This document shows positions 33,542 to 41,294 of a stretch of DNA of 64,000 bases, one piece after another. Below the pieces are notes generated by a model. That model did no database searches. It had not been told where the DNA came from and saw nothing but the letters and a program-made list of their open reading frames with translations. Every line of letters starts with the position of its first letter. Position 1 is the stretch's first letter. Position numbers and translations under genes: made by a program. Source of the DNA: Allonocardiopsis opalescens. GTDB taxonomy: Bacteria; Actinomycetota; Actinomycetes; Streptosporangiales; Streptosporangiaceae. Where the stretch lies: the NCBI RefSeq assembly GCF_003002095.1, contig NZ_PVZC01000007.1, positions 186,001 to 250,000 on the forward strand. Direction: 5' to 3'.

Positions 33542-35667
33542 GGCCGTTCGTCCCGGATCCAGCTGAGGCGGACGGCCTCCATCAGCTCCGCGCCGCCCAC
33601 GGTGAGCTCCGCGCGCCCGTCCCGGACGCCGACCGGCACCTCGGCACCGGCGACCAGCAGGCGGGCGCGGGCGCCGACCGCACCCTCCGGCAGCGCGACC
33701 GAGACCTCCTGCTCGGGCAGCGGGATGATCTCGCGCATCGGGCCCTTGAGCGCCATGGGATTGGTCAGGTTCACGATGAGCACCGCGACCGACTCGGAGT
33801 TCTCCCAGACCGCCAGGTCGACCAGGCCGCGCCCGCGGACCCGGACCCGCTCCGGCCCGCCGAGGGCCCAGCGGACGCTGTCGGCGATCAGCGTGCCGTG
33901 GTCGGGCTGCAGCGCCTCCCAGAACAGGGAGCCGAGGTTGAAGGGCACGTAGACCGAGCGCCCGCCCCCGGGCAGCTCCCTGGCGACGACCGCGGGGCTC
34001 GACGGCTCCGCCCGCGGATACACCTCCTCCATCGGCAGGTCCGGGTAGTCGGGGACGAAGCGGAAGGGCACCTCGGTGCCCGGCCGGGCGGTCACGTCGA
34101 TCAGCTCGGTACCGCCGATGATCCGCTCGGCGCCGCCGAAACCGCCGGCGACGGGATGCTCACCGGTGAGCGCGATGTAGTTGTTCTTGACCGGACCGCG
34201 CACCGGCATGCTCAGATCGGCGCCGAAGACCTCGGCCAGCCCGAAGTTGGCCCGCGGGGTGCCGTACTCGTCATCCAGCGAGGAGCGGTGCGCGGCGACG
34301 ACGCCTCCGCCGGACTCGGCGAAGTCCTGGATGGTCCGGCACTGGGCCGTGCTCAGCCGCTCGGCGTTGGGCAGCACCAGCACCCTGAAGCGGTCCAGCT
34401 CCTCGGCGGTCAGGTTCTGCTCGGCGACGATCTCGAAGGGGATGCGGGCCTCGACCAGGGCGTGGTAGAAGCCGTCCTCGTGCGCGCGGGCGCCGCCGCC
34501 CGAGGGCTCGGAGCCGCCCGTCTCCAGCAGCGCCACCTCCGCGGTGATCCGGCGGGCGGCGAGTTCGGGCTCCAGCCGCTCGTGCAGGGCGAAGGCGTCG
34601 GCCACCGGGCGCACCCAGCGGCGGTCGGGGACCATGCCGTTGAACTTGGTGAACCACGGGAAGGCGCCCTGCGCGAAGCCGTCGACGATCCACATGGTCG
34701 TCTCCGCCCCCGGCGACACCGAGTCCTTCCAGCGGTGCTGGTGGTGCTCGGGGCCGATCGAGGTGATCAGCCCGACCGGCCGGTCTCTGAAGACCGCCCG
34801 GCTCCGCTTGCCGTTGCGGCCGGCCGACCACGGCGCCTCCACCCCGGAGCGGCCCTGCTTGTCGATGAGGAAGAAGGGGAAGTGCCTGGCCAGCATGGTG
34901 CGGTCCAGGTCGCGCGCTGCGATGCTGCCCAGGTTGGGGATGAAGCGGGCGTGCGGGCGGATGTCGCGCACCGCCTGGTCCCACAGGCTCACCAGCTCGC
35001 TCAGCCTGCGCCGCCGCCACAGCACGTACGCGCGCCAGGCGGGGTCCGCGGCGTCGCCTTCCCGGCGCGGCAGGTCGAAGCCGGTCTCGTCGCGGAAGCC
35101 GCGCAGCGCCGCCTCGCTGTAGGAGATGCCGTGGCCCTGCCAGCGGTTGGCGAAGACGGCGTCCACGTCGTAGCGGGTGACGATCTCCCTGGCCACCTCG
35201 GTGATGAACTCGCGGTTGTAGGGCCCGAAGGGGCAGGTCAGCCAGATGCCGGGGTATCCCCAGTGCTCCACCGGCTTCCCGTCGGCCGTGCGCGCCAGCC
35301 ATTCGGGGTGCGCGCGGGCGGCGTCGGCGTGGACGGCGTGCGGGTCCACCCGGGCCATGACGTGCATGCCGAGGCCGCGCGCCCCGTCGACCAGGGCGCC
35401 GAAGGGGTCGGTGTCGCCGAGGTGGGCGCTCCGGTAGTGGTAGGGGACGTCCGTCGGATAGAAGGCGATGTAGCCGCCCGCGCTGATGCAGGCCGCGTTG
35501 GACCTGCTCTCGCGCATGACCTCGATCCAGAAGCCGGGGTCGAAGCGCCCGGGGTCGTTCTCGGTCAGCGTGAGCTGGGTCCACCGTGTCGCGCCCAGAT
35601 GCCAGTCGGATGTGCGTGGCACGGAGGCCGTGGCCGTGGGCCGCTTCTCCGTCGCACCCTGCGCCAT
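33538..35667 (-). CDS. GHL6-like glycosidase, first of a pair
   Basis: A 709-residue protein homologous in layout to its downstream partner. Barrel segments: GYIAFYPTDVPYHY (64-77), MHVMARVDPHAVHADAARAHPEWLARTADGKP (about 100-131), RYDVDAVFANRWQGHGISYSEAALRGF (about 164-190) and ARFIPNLGS near 238. A GATase-like domain (RVLVLPNAERLSTAQCRTIQDFAESGGGVVAAHRSSLDDEYG) lies at about 430-470 and a beta-sandwich ends the protein. The catalytic acid is not certain, and the Cys cluster of the partner is absent. It starts the leftward operon; the promoter region has a GntR-like operator. Confidence 0.75.
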   Translation of the reverse strand: MAQGATEKRPTATASVPRTSDWHLGATRWTQLTLTENDPGRFDPGFWIEVMRESRSNAACISAGGYIAFYPTDVPYHYRSAHLGDTDPFGALVDGARGLGMHVMARVDPHAVHADAARAHPEWLARTADGKPVEHWGYPGIWLTCPFGPYNREFITEVAREIVTRYDVDAVFANRWQGHGISYSEAALRGFRDETGFDLPRREGDAADPAWRAYVLWRRRRLSELVSLWDQAVRDIRPHARFIPNLGSIAARDLDRTMLARHFPFFLIDKQGRSGVEAPWSAGRNGKRSRAVFRDRPVGLITSIGPEHHQHRWKDSVSPGAETTMWIVDGFAQGAFPWFTKFNGMVPDRRWVRPVADAFALHERLEPELAARRITAEVALLETGGSEPSGGGARAHEDGFYHALVEARIPFEIVAEQNLTAEELDRFRVLVLPNAERLSTAQCRTIQDFAESGGGVVAAHRSSLDDEYGTPRANFGLAEVFGADLSMPVRGPVKNNYIALTGEHPVAGGFGGAERIIGGTELIDVTARPGTEVPFRFVPDYPDLPMEEVYPRAEPSSPAVVARELPGGGRSVYVPFNLGSLFWEALQPDHGTLIADSVRWALGGPERVRVRGRGLVDLAVWENSESVAVLIVNLTNPMALKGPMREIIPLPEQEVSVALPEGAVGARARLLVAGAEVPVGVRDGRAELTVGGAELMEAVRLSWIRDERP

Positions 35668-35748
35668 ATGGCTGGTCCTCTCGTCGGCGGTGCCGCGCGG
35701 GCGCGGCCCGCCCTCCGGACCGGTGGCGCTCCGCTGCGGCGGCCGGCC

Positions 35749-35779
35749 AGTATAGGCACATTGTCAGACAATATTTCAA
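35749..35779 (-). promoter_or_regulatory. promoter with embedded GntR operator
   Basis: On the minus strand TTGAAA (complement of 35774-35779) and TATACT (complement of 35749-35754) lie 19 bases apart. The perfect palindrome ATTGTCaGACAAT (35760-35772) sits between them, so a bound repressor would block RNA polymerase. The palindrome has the form expected for FadR/FCD GntR proteins. It would drive the two glycosidase genes. Confidence 0.55.
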
Positions 35780-35804
35780 GCCTAACAATTGACCTCCGCT
35801 CTAC

Positions 35805-35923
35805 CGCCTTCGGCGCGGGACCCCCGCTCTGCCGCCTTCGGCGCGGGAGGCGCCATTCGGCGCGGCGAGTCCTGCAGGCGCGCCTTCGGCGCGGGACCCC
35901 CGCTCTGCCGCCTTCGGCGCGGG
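35805..35923. repeat. duplicated 43-base palindromic repeat
   Basis: Two identical 43-base copies start at 35805 and 35881. Each contains two copies of CGCCTTCGGCGCGGG, 28 bases apart, giving four in all (35805, 35833, 35881, 35909), plus a decayed copy near 35851. Each unit can fold as CGCC-TTC-GGCG. The array fills most of the 387-base gap 35668-36054, in which I see no gene. Confidence 0.75.
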
Positions 35924-36017
35924 GGATTCCTTCTGAGCTTTGGGGACCCCGCTCGCCGCCTGGGACACGGGTGAGCCGCCCGGCGTGGCGGGGCGAGTTC
36001 TGCGACGAACGCGCCGA

Positions 36018-36047
36018 GGGCGCCTGTCGGAAGGCCGGCAGGCGCCC
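36018..36047 (-). terminator. stem-loop after the GlxR-like gene
   Basis: Arms GGGCGCCTGTCGG (36018-36030) and CCGGCAGGCGCCC (36035-36047) pair over 13 bases with one G-U, closing an AAGG loop, eight bases past the leftward gene's stop. Confidence 0.6.
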
Positions 36048-36054
36048 TATGGGC

Positions 36055-36954
36055 TTAGTTGGAGGTTTCTCCTTCGCGGCCGGACAAGCGTTCTACCTGG
36101 AGTAGTAGTGCCGAGTGGTCCAGGTCGCCGAAGCCCTGGGCTCGGAGGGAGGCCATGAGGCTTGCGGCCAGGGCGCCCATGGGGATGGCGACGCCGGCCT
36201 CGCGGGCGGCGGCCGTCACGATGCCGAGGTCCTTGTGGTGGAGGTCGACGCGGAAGCCCGGGTCGAAGTCGCGGGCGAGCATCGACGGGGCCTTGCGGTC
36301 CAGCACCGCGCTGCCGGCCAGGCCGCCGGCCAGGACCCGCACGGCGCTGCCGCGGTCCACTCCGTGGGCGTCCAGGAAGACCAGCGCCTCGGAGACCAGC
36401 TCGATCACCCCGGCGACGATCAGCTGGTTGGCCGCCTTCACGGTCTGCCCGGCACCGGCCGGGCCGACGTGGACCACCGTCGCGCCCAGCGCGTCCAGCA
36501 CCGGGCGGGCGGCGTCGAAGGCGTCCTCCTCGCCGCCGACCATGATCGAGAGCTTCGCCTCGACCGCCCCCTGCTCGCCGCCGCTGACGGGGGCGTCCAG
36601 GACCCGGACGCCGGCCTCGGCCCCGGCCAGGGCGAGGGCGCGGGCCACGTCGGGGCGGATGGTGCTCATGTCGATGAGCAGGGAGCCGGGCCGCATCCGG
36701 TCCAGGACCTTGCCCTCGCCCAGCACTACGGACTCCACGTCCGGGGAGTCGGGCAGCATCGTGATGACGGCGTCGGCGCCTTCGGCCGCCTCGGCCGCCG
36801 AGGGCGCGGCGCGGCCGCCGGCGGCCACCAGGGCGTCGGTCCTCGCGGCGGTGCGGTTGTACCCCACCACGTCGAAGCCGGCCCGGACGAGGTTGGCCGC
36901 CATGGGGGCGCCCATGACGCCCAGGCCGATGAACGCGATCGTGCGCGCACTCAA
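36055..36954 (-). CDS. tartronate semialdehyde reductase-like (GlxR type)
   Basis: A 299-residue beta-hydroxyacid dehydrogenase. The cofactor loop FIGLGVMGAPMAANL is at 8-22, the substrate motif DAPVSGG at 120-126 and the catalytic Lys173 in GAGQTVKAANQ. This matches 2-hydroxy-3-oxopropionate reductase and 3-hydroxyisobutyrate dehydrogenase. The hydroxypyruvate isomerase gene lies just upstream in the same direction, and that pairing (Hyi-GlxR) is the glyoxylate/tartronate semialdehyde route to glycerate, which favours GlxR. The gap between the two is about 100 bases. Confidence 0.8.
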   Translation of the reverse strand: MSARTIAFIGLGVMGAPMAANLVRAGFDVVGYNRTAARTDALVAAGGRAAPSAAEAAEGADAVITMLPDSPDVESVVLGEGKVLDRMRPGSLLIDMSTIRPDVARALALAGAEAGVRVLDAPVSGGEQGAVEAKLSIMVGGEEDAFDAARPVLDALGATVVHVGPAGAGQTVKAANQLIVAGVIELVSEALVFLDAHGVDRGSAVRVLAGGLAGSAVLDRKAPSMLARDFDPGFRVDLHHKDLGIVTAAAREAGVAIPMGALAASLMASLRAQGFGDLDHSALLLQVERLSGREGETSN

Positions 36955-37057
36955 TGGGACCTCCCGGTCTGTGTCGGTGCCGGCGCGCCGGACGGCGCGC
37001 CGGGGTGTTCCGCGGCGGGGTGTTCCGCGGCGGTCGGCCCGCGGTGCCGGGCCGGCC

Positions 37058-37888
37058 TCACGCCGCCCGGCCGCCGGGCAGGCCCGGCAGCTCCGACGAA
37101 CGCGTCCAGCCGAAGGGCTCCGCCCCCTCGCCCGCGTGCTCCAGGGCCGTCCAGTCCTGGTAGCCGCCCGCGAGCAGGTCGGCCAGCCAGTCGCGCAGCG
37201 GGAGCGCCCCCGTGCCCGGGGCGCCGCGGCCGGGCGCGTCGGCCAACTGGACGTGGCGGACGCGGTCGCGGTGCCGGTCCAGGGCCGCCGGCACGTCGTC
37301 GCCGTTGGCGGCCAGATGGTACATGTCGAAGAGGAGGCCCAGGTTGTCCGCCCCCGTCTCGCGCTCGACCCGGTCGATCACCTCGACCACCGCGTCCGCC
37401 GTGCGCAGCGGGTAGGCCGGGGCGCCGCTGACCGGCTCGACCAGCACGGTGCCGCCGATCTCGGCGAGTTCGCGGGCGACCGCGCCCAGGGCGCGGACGG
37501 CCGCGGCGTCCTGCTCGGCGGCGGGCTGGTCGTCGCGGCGGTTGCCGTACAGGGCGTTGAAGGACCGGCAGCCCAGCGCCTCGCCGACGCGGCGCGCCAC
37601 CCGCGCGCTCGCCAGCAGTTCCTGGTAGCTGTCGGGCCAGGAGACCACGCCCCTGTCGCCGCCGGCCATGTCGCCCGCGTAGAGGTTGAGCCCGACCAGC
37701 CGCAGGCCCGAGGCGCGGACCATGCCGACGAAGCCGTCGACCTCGTCCGGGGCGGGCGCGGGCGTGCCGAACGGCCACCAGAACTCCACCGCCTCGAAGC
37801 CGGCCTCGCGGACCGCCGCCAGCCTCCCCTCGGGCGGCCGGTCCTTCATCATGATCGAGCAGTTCACGGCGTAGCGTGGTGTGTCCAC
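37058..37888 (-). CDS. hydroxypyruvate isomerase-like (Hyi)
   Basis: A 276-residue TIM-barrel enzyme of the AP-endonuclease-2/xylose-isomerase group. RYAVNCSIMMKDRPPEGRLAAVREAGFEAVEFWWPF (residues 5-40) is the Hyi-type start; VSWPDSYQELLASARVARRVGEALGC (about 83-108), GTVLVEPVSG (about 146-155; metal Glu) and GLLFDMYHLAANGDDV (about 183-198; metal Asp and His) follow. It interconverts hydroxypyruvate and tartronate semialdehyde. I chose the GTG at 37888 because AAGGGGGA lies before it. A GntR operator-like palindrome (37948-37958) is found about 60 bases upstream. Confidence 0.8.
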   Translation of the reverse strand: MDTPRYAVNCSIMMKDRPPEGRLAAVREAGFEAVEFWWPFGTPAPAPDEVDGFVGMVRASGLRLVGLNLYAGDMAGGDRGVVSWPDSYQELLASARVARRVGEALGCRSFNALYGNRRDDQPAAEQDAAAVRALGAVARELAEIGGTVLVEPVSGAPAYPLRTADAVVEVIDRVERETGADNLGLLFDMYHLAANGDDVPAALDRHRDRVRHVQLADAPGRGAPGTGALPLRDWLADLLAGGYQDWTALEHAGEGAEPFGWTRSSELPGLPGGRAA

Positions 37889-37947
37889 GGCGTCCCCCTT
37901 CGCTTCGGTGCCGCGATCGGCCGGACCACTGCGGAGCATCGAGAAAT

Positions 37948-37958
37948 TGGTCCGACCA
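37948..37958. promoter_or_regulatory. GntR operator, Hyi promoter
   Basis: TGGTCcGACCA is a perfect 11-base palindrome of the FadR/LldR type, about 60 bases before the Hyi start. The 11 bases TTGGTCCGACC at 37947-37957 occur as the exact reverse complement at 38799-38809, by the GntR gene itself. Confidence 0.6.
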
Positions 37959-38017
37959 CCTGACCGATGGTGAAGCTAAGTGGGCGCCGCGCGCCATGTC
38001 AAGCCGGGGGCGGCCCG

Positions 38018-38767
38018 CTAGTGCGCACCGTCGGGCGAGGAGCCCAGCTCCGTCAGCAGGTCCGTCTCGATCTCGCTCATGTGCACGGCCATCAGCTGCC
38101 GGGCCCGCCGGTGGTCGCGCCGCTCGACGGCGCGCAGCACCTGGCGGTGGTGCTCCAGGTAGCGCTCGGCGCGCCGGCCCCTGCTGCGGGAGTGGTCCTT
38201 CAGCTCGCTCCACATGCGCTCGCGCATCAGCTCCACCAGGGTCCGCTCCAGGGCGAAGAGCACGCTGTTGTGGGAGGCGGCCGCCACCGCCAGGTGGAAG
38301 TCGGCGTCCGCGGCCGAGGGGTCCTCCCCCTCGCGGACCGCGCGCTCCTGTTCGAGCACGAGTTCTTCGAGGACGCGCAGGTCGTTGGTGTTGCGCGCGC
38401 TCGCCGCGTGCTCGGCGCACACGGGTTCGAGCGCCGCCCTGGCCACGATGAGGTCCAGCGGGCTGTGCTCGCCGGCGACCGCGGCGCGGGCCCGGAGCAC
38501 GCGCTCCTGCGAGCCGCCGTCGCCGACCACGTAGGTGCCGCTGCCGACGCGCACGTCGAGCACGCCGGCGTGCTCCAGCACCCGGATGGCCTCGCGCACC
38601 GAGCCGCGGCCGACCTCGAAGCGCTCGGCCAGCACCCGCTCGGCGGGCAGCGGCGTACCGGGCGGGAAGGCGCCCGAGCGCACCCCGGCCAGGATCTGGT
38701 CGGCCACGGAGGAGTAGACCTTGGAGCGCTCGACGGCGCGGAAGACCGGGCGACCCTCCTGTGGCAT
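38018..38767 (-). CDS. GntR/FadR-family (FCD) regulator
   Basis: A 249-residue regulator. The winged helix is at about 8-75 (VADQILAGVRSGAFPPGTPLPAERVLAERFEVGRGSVREAIRVLEHAGVLDVRVGSGTYV), the exact FadR-subfamily pattern. The FCD domain follows (DLIVARAALEPVCAEHAA; DADFHLAVAAASHNSVLFAL, with metal-binding Asp and His). It is divergent from the 2-hydroxyacid dehydrogenase gene, and copies of its likely operator lie before that gene and before the Hyi gene, so it probably controls the hydroxyacid branch. The ligand may be a small hydroxy acid. Confidence 0.9.
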   Translation of the reverse strand: MPQEGRPVFRAVERSKVYSSVADQILAGVRSGAFPPGTPLPAERVLAERFEVGRGSVREAIRVLEHAGVLDVRVGSGTYVVGDGGSQERVLRARAAVAGEHSPLDLIVARAALEPVCAEHAASARNTNDLRVLEELVLEQERAVREGEDPSAADADFHLAVAAASHNSVLFALERTLVELMRERMWSELKDHSRSRGRRAERYLEHHRQVLRAVERRDHRRARQLMAVHMSEIETDLLTELGSSPDGAH

Positions 38768-38798
38768 CGGAACACTCCGTCCCTGTACTCTCCTGACC

Positions 38799-38809
38799 GG
38801 TCGGACCAA
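38799..38809. promoter_or_regulatory. GntR operator in the divergent promoter
   Basis: GGTCGGACCAA is the reverse complement of the 11 bases at 37947-37957. The palindromic core is GGTC-G-GACC. It lies between the GntR gene and the 2-hydroxyacid dehydrogenase gene, fitting autoregulation. Confidence 0.55.
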
Positions 38810-38834
38810 AATACCAGAGCCAACGAAGGGTGTG

Positions 38835-39791
38835 ATGGTCGTGCCGGAGCACGGACCGGTGCTCGTGAGCGGGCGCTTCGAGCCCGCCGAGGAGGAGCGG
38901 ATCCGCGCCGCGGCGGCGGGCGCCCCGGTGGACTTCGTCCGGCGGCTCGGCGACCGCGCCGAACTGCTGGCCGCGGCGACCGTCATCGCCGGCAGCCCGA
39001 ACCGGGCGGAGCTGGCCGCGGCCTCCGCCGTGCGCTGGGTGCACAGCTGGGCCGCGGGCGTGAACGGCGATCTCGCGGCCGGCCTGGACGAGCACCCGGC
39101 GGTCCTCACCTCCTCCACCGGCAATGGCGCGATCCCGCTGGCCGAGCACGCCATGATGCTCATGCTGATGCTGAACAGGGACGCCCCCCGGTGGGCGCGG
39201 GCCCAGGCCGGGCACCGGTGGGAGCGCTTCCAGCACGGCGAGCTCAACGGCCTCACCTGCGGGATCATCGGCCTCGGCCACTGCGGCCTCGACCTGGCGG
39301 CCAAGGCGCGGGCCTTCCACATGCAGGTGCTCGGGGTGCGCCGCCGGACCGGCCTGCCGTGTCCGGGCGTCGACGCGGTCCATCCCCCCGAGGACCTGCA
39401 CCTGGTGCTGGCCGAGTCCGACTTCGTGGTGGTCACCGCCCCGGGCACCCCGGCCACCGCGGGGCTCATCGGCGAGCCGGAGCTGAAGGCGATGAAGGAG
39501 TCGGCGCACCTGGTCGTGGTCTCGCGCGGCGGCATCGTGTCCGACCGGGCGCTGCTGCGGGCGCTCACCGAGGGGTGGATCGCCGGAGCCGGGCTCGACG
39601 CCCACGGCGAGGAGCCGCTGCCGGAGTCCAGCCCCTTCTGGGAGCTGCCGAACGTCATCGTCACCCCGCACAACGGAGCCACCACGGAGGCGACCCGGCG
39701 CCGCGGGCTGGAGGTCTTCGTCGACAACCTGCGCCGCCACGTCCAGGGCCGGCCGCTGGTCAACGTGGTCGACAAGTCCGCCGGATACTGA
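38835..39791 (+). CDS. D-2-hydroxyacid dehydrogenase family protein
   Basis: A 318-residue NAD(P)-dependent dehydrogenase. The Rossmann motif GIIGLGHCGLDLAAKARAF is at 143-161, SRGGIVSD (Arg231) and TPHNGA (His279) are the substrate and catalytic residues, and the Glu lies in LDAHGEEPLP (about 259). The Gly-x-Gly-x-x-Gly is intact. Given the Hyi/GlxR neighbours, hydroxypyruvate or glyoxylate reduction is likely. The ATG follows GAAGGGTG. It is divergent from its probable regulator and 55 bases before the GH1 gene. Confidence 0.85.
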   Translation: MVVPEHGPVLVSGRFEPAEEERIRAAAAGAPVDFVRRLGDRAELLAAATVIAGSPNRAELAAASAVRWVHSWAAGVNGDLAAGLDEHPAVLTSSTGNGAIPLAEHAMMLMLMLNRDAPRWARAQAGHRWERFQHGELNGLTCGIIGLGHCGLDLAAKARAFHMQVLGVRRRTGLPCPGVDAVHPPEDLHLVLAESDFVVVTAPGTPATAGLIGEPELKAMKESAHLVVVSRGGIVSDRALLRALTEGWIAGAGLDAHGEEPLPESSPFWELPNVIVTPHNGATTEATRRRGLEVFVDNLRRHVQGRPLVNVVDKSAGY

Positions 39792-39846
39792 TCTTCCCGG
39801 ACGGCCCACCGCCCGCCCCCGGACACACAGCGATCGGAGACACACC

Positions 39847-41253
39847 ATGAGCGGCCCCGAGCTGCCCGCGTTCCCGCCCGGATTCCTCTTCGGCGCCGCG
39901 ACCGCGGCCTACCAGATCGAAGGCGCGGCCGACGAGGACGGGCGCGGCCCCTCCATCTGGGACACCTACTGCCGCACGCCCGGCCGCGTCGCCCGCGGCG
40001 AGACCGGCGACGTCGCCTGCGACCACTACCACCGGTATCCGGAGGACGTCGCCCTGCTCAAGGAGCTCGGGGTGGACGCCTACCGCTTCTCCACCGCGTG
40101 GCCGCGCGTCGTGCCGACCGGATCGGGCCCGGTCAACCCCGGGGGCCTGGCCTTCTACGACCGCCTCGTCGACGCCCTGTGCGACGCGGGGATCGAACCC
40201 GTGGTCACGCTCTACCACTGGGACCTCCCCCAGGCGCTGGAGGACGATGGCGGCTGGCGCGTCCGCTCCACGGCCGAGCACTTCGCCGCGTACGCGCGCA
40301 CGGTGGCGGACCGCCTGGGCGACCGGGTGCGGCGCTGGATCACCCTCAACGAACCGCACTGCGCCGCCTTCGTCGGCCACGCGGTGGGGCGGCACGCTCC
40401 CGGCACCCGGGAGGGCACCCCGGCGCTCGCCGCCGCCCACCACCTGCTGGTGGCCCACGGCCTCGCCGCCAGGGAGCTGCGGGCCTCGGCTGCGGAGCAC
40501 GGGCGCGCGGCGGAGGTCGGCATCACCCTCAACCTGGACCGCCTGATCCCGGCCTCCGACTCCCCCGAGGACGCCGCGGCCGTGGACCGCGCGGAGACGC
40601 TGCACAACCGGGTGTGGCTCGACCCGCTGCTGCGCGGCCGCTATCCCGCGAACGAGGCCGACACCTGGGGCGCCATGGCCGACGGCGGCTACCGCCGCCC
40701 CGCGGACACCTCGCTCATCGCCCAGCCGCTGGACTTCCTCGGGCTGAACTACTACCGGCCGCTGCGGATCCGGCACGCGCCGCTCCCCGACGCTGCGGCC
40801 CGCACCGCCGTCGACATCGGCGCGGAGGAGGTGCCGATCGAGGGCGTGCGCCACACCACCATGGGCTGGCCGGTGGTCCCGGAGTCCTTCGCCGAGCTCC
40901 TGCTCGACCTGCGCCGCCGCTATCCCGAGCTGCCGCCGGTCCTCATCACCGAGAACGGCTCCGCCGAAGCCGACGTACCGGCCGAAGACGGCCGCGTGCA
41001 CGACGGGGACCGCGTCGCCTACCTGCGCGACCACCTCACCGCCCTCGCCGGCGCCATCGCCGCCGGAGCCGACGTGCGCGGCTACTTCGTCTGGTCCCTG
41101 CTCGACAACTTCGAGTGGGCCTACGGCTACGACCGCAGGTTCGGCATCATCGCCGTCGACTACGACGACCTGTCCCGCACTCCCAAGGACAGCTACCACT
41201 GGTACAAGGACCTGCTGCGCGCGCACCGGGAGCGCCGCGGCGCGACCGGCTGA
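39847..41253 (+). CDS. GH1 beta-glucosidase
   Basis: A 468-residue family 1 glycosidase of usual length. FPPGFLFGAATAAYQIEGA (9-27) is the GH1 N-terminal signature; the acid/base lies in TLNEP (Glu169) and the nucleophile in ITENG (Glu369). VWSLLDNFEWAYGYDRRFGI near the end is the sugar-binding segment. There is no signal peptide, so it cleaves imported beta-glucosides in the cytoplasm, in keeping with the sugar importer in the region. It follows the dehydrogenase gene in the same direction and may share its transcript. Confidence 0.9.
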   Translation: MSGPELPAFPPGFLFGAATAAYQIEGAADEDGRGPSIWDTYCRTPGRVARGETGDVACDHYHRYPEDVALLKELGVDAYRFSTAWPRVVPTGSGPVNPGGLAFYDRLVDALCDAGIEPVVTLYHWDLPQALEDDGGWRVRSTAEHFAAYARTVADRLGDRVRRWITLNEPHCAAFVGHAVGRHAPGTREGTPALAAAHHLLVAHGLAARELRASAAEHGRAAEVGITLNLDRLIPASDSPEDAAAVDRAETLHNRVWLDPLLRGRYPANEADTWGAMADGGYRRPADTSLIAQPLDFLGLNYYRPLRIRHAPLPDAAARTAVDIGAEEVPIEGVRHTTMGWPVVPESFAELLLDLRRRYPELPPVLITENGSAEADVPAEDGRVHDGDRVAYLRDHLTALAGAIAAGADVRGYFVWSLLDNFEWAYGYDRRFGIIAVDYDDLSRTPKDSYHWYKDLLRAHRERRGATG

Positions 41254-41276
41254 GTCCGCCCCTCGGGGGCGGACTC
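41252..41276. terminator. stem-loop between convergent genes
   Basis: Perfect 11-base arms GAGTCCGCCCC (41252-41262) and GGGGCGGACTC (41266-41276) with a three-base loop; the first arm includes part of the GH1 stop codon. Confidence 0.6.
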
Positions 41277-41294
41277 GGGGACCTGCGCGGCACC

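Noticed and set aside
31505-33952. Long open frame of 815 codons on the plus strand opposite the glycosidase genes
   Set aside because: Its translation is Gly/Arg/Val-rich without any domain, while the minus strand encodes clear glycosidase-like barrels. Long antisense frames are expected at this GC content.
35668-36054. CRISPR array at the repeats upstream of the glycosidase genes
   Set aside because: The repeat units are tandem duplications of one palindrome, with no unique spacers of equal length and no cas genes nearby.
36951-39848. 965-codon minus-strand frame across the isomerase, GntR and dehydrogenase genes
   Set aside because: It crosses real genes on both strands and reads as low-complexity Arg/Ala/Gly sequence; the GntR, Hyi and dehydrogenase frames carry all the family motifs.
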